Assembly (NCBI GenBank): GCA_025963615.1
Contig: JAOQAL010000107.1
Location: 1 to 5,841, forward strand
DNA: 5,841 nt
Direction: 5' to 3'
Source: Chitinophagaceae bacterium
Lineage (GTDB): Bacteria; Bacteroidota; Bacteroidia; Chitinophagales; Chitinophagaceae
Shown piece by piece: positions 5,502 to 5,841 of the stretch. Position 1 is the stretch's first letter. The number at the start of each line of letters is the position of its first letter. The position numbers and the translations under genes were made by a program. The notes beneath the pieces were generated by a model. That model worked only from the letters and a program-made list of their open reading frames with translations. It did not search any database and was not told the DNA's origin.

Positions 5502-5533
5502 CAAATATAGGTGGCAGGACGAATACAACCCAA
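5502..5533 (-). promoter_or_regulatory. Promoter of the candidate small RNA
   Basis: On the - strand TATATTTG (5509-5502) is a perfect TAnnTTTG box. Two TTG trinucleotides lie upstream, 16 bases (5528-5526) and 21 bases (5533-5531) from it, both close to the 17 to 23 base spacing reported for Bacteroidetes promoters. A start about 5 bases after the box falls exactly at the first base of the paired stem. Confidence 0.65.
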
Positions 5534-5685
5534 GCGTAAAACTGCCTGACTTTTTACAGTACTAACACGTATGGACATATGATTTTAAAGAAATCACCCA
5601 TTCTTAAAGTCATCGACACCTGCAACAAGCAATTAGTTTTACCTCGGGTTTTCAAAATATATTGGATTTTAAAACGGGACCGGGC

Positions 5686-5808
5686 CCATCTTTGAAATAT
5701 TTCACGCAAAGAGCGCAAAGAAGCAAAGTACGCAAAGAGATATACGGGCAAGAATCCATCTTTGAAATATTTCACGCAAAGGGCGCAAAGAAGCAAAGAA
5801 CGCAAAGA
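5686..5808. repeat. Two direct copies of a 53-bp GCAAAG-rich intergenic repeat
   Basis: Copy 1 is 5686-5738 and copy 2 is 5756-5808, with a period of 70 bases. They differ at two positions (5712/5782 and 5729/5799). Each starts CCATCTTTGAAATATTTCAC and then holds four GCAAAG units spaced 7 to 9 bases apart. Repeats of this wording are frequent between genes in Bacteroidetes. A - strand open frame covering the area (5554-5805) is produced by the repeat and reads as a periodic Leu/Arg/Ser/Phe peptide, so it is not a gene. The 170 bases before the repeat show no gene. Confidence 0.85.
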
Positions 5809-5841
5809 AAACGAAGAGGCGGGTTATGCCATTAAATTCAC

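Noticed and set aside
5554..5805. Open frame of 83 residues on the - strand
   Set aside because: It is a translation of the GCAAAG repeat, giving the periodic FASLRSLREI wording known from spurious annotations.
5686..5808. CRISPR array
   Set aside because: There are only two copies, the repeat is low-complexity and longer than its 17-base spacer, and no cas gene is present.

Overview
The window looks like chromosomal accessory DNA from a Bacteroidetes bacterium, most likely of the Chitinophagaceae type. Several observations point this way. The -7 promoter boxes match TAnnTTTG (on the + strand at 2657, on the - strand at 4242 and 5502). Start sites are A/T-rich with little Shine-Dalgarno signal. 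There is an RteC-family protein, a histone-H1-like/SWIB protein, an IS1-type transposase remnant, and the GCAAAG-rich intergenic repeats common in this phylum. Gene density is low: seven genes that can be supported, all small, separated by long non-coding stretches.

Layout. Positions 1-126 hold a degenerate CAC/GAG repeat and a hairpin behind a shortened RteC-like gene (124-717, - strand). Upstream of that gene, 787-871 can fold into a long stem-loop on the - strand, either a 5' leader or a separate small RNA. Positions 872-1473 hold no convincing gene but include a pseudoknot-like set of nested complementary hexamers at 1312-1340. Then come two adjacent + strand genes (1474-1911, 1949-2314) for small proteins resembling degenerate pieces of histidine-kinase ATPase domains, followed by a hairpin terminator. 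A paralogue of the second lies at 4857-5213 (about 52% identity over the first 86 residues). Between them are an IS1-family transposase fragment (about 2475-2609), a conserved-type hypothetical gene (2685-2942) behind a consensus -7 box, a MarR-family regulator (3180-3659) behind an 8+8 bp inverted repeat that could be its operator, a terminator shared by convergent genes, and an H1-like/SWIB protein (3791-4195, - strand) with its own promoter.

The most interesting element is at 5372-5497 on the - strand. A consensus -7 box sits just before a 117-nt segment whose two ends pair in a 16-bp stem, and eight U residues follow almost at once. This is the layout of a free-standing small RNA gene, with an architecture reminiscent of 6S RNA. 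I cannot name the family from sequence alone. The window ends in two 53-bp direct-repeat copies made of GCAAAG units.

The genes do not form one obvious pathway. The theme is small regulators and regulator fragments: RteC-like without its C-terminal part, kinase ATPase domains without catalytic boxes, a MarR repressor, a nucleoid protein and one or two structured RNAs. Together with the transposase remnant this suggests a region shaped by duplication and decay.
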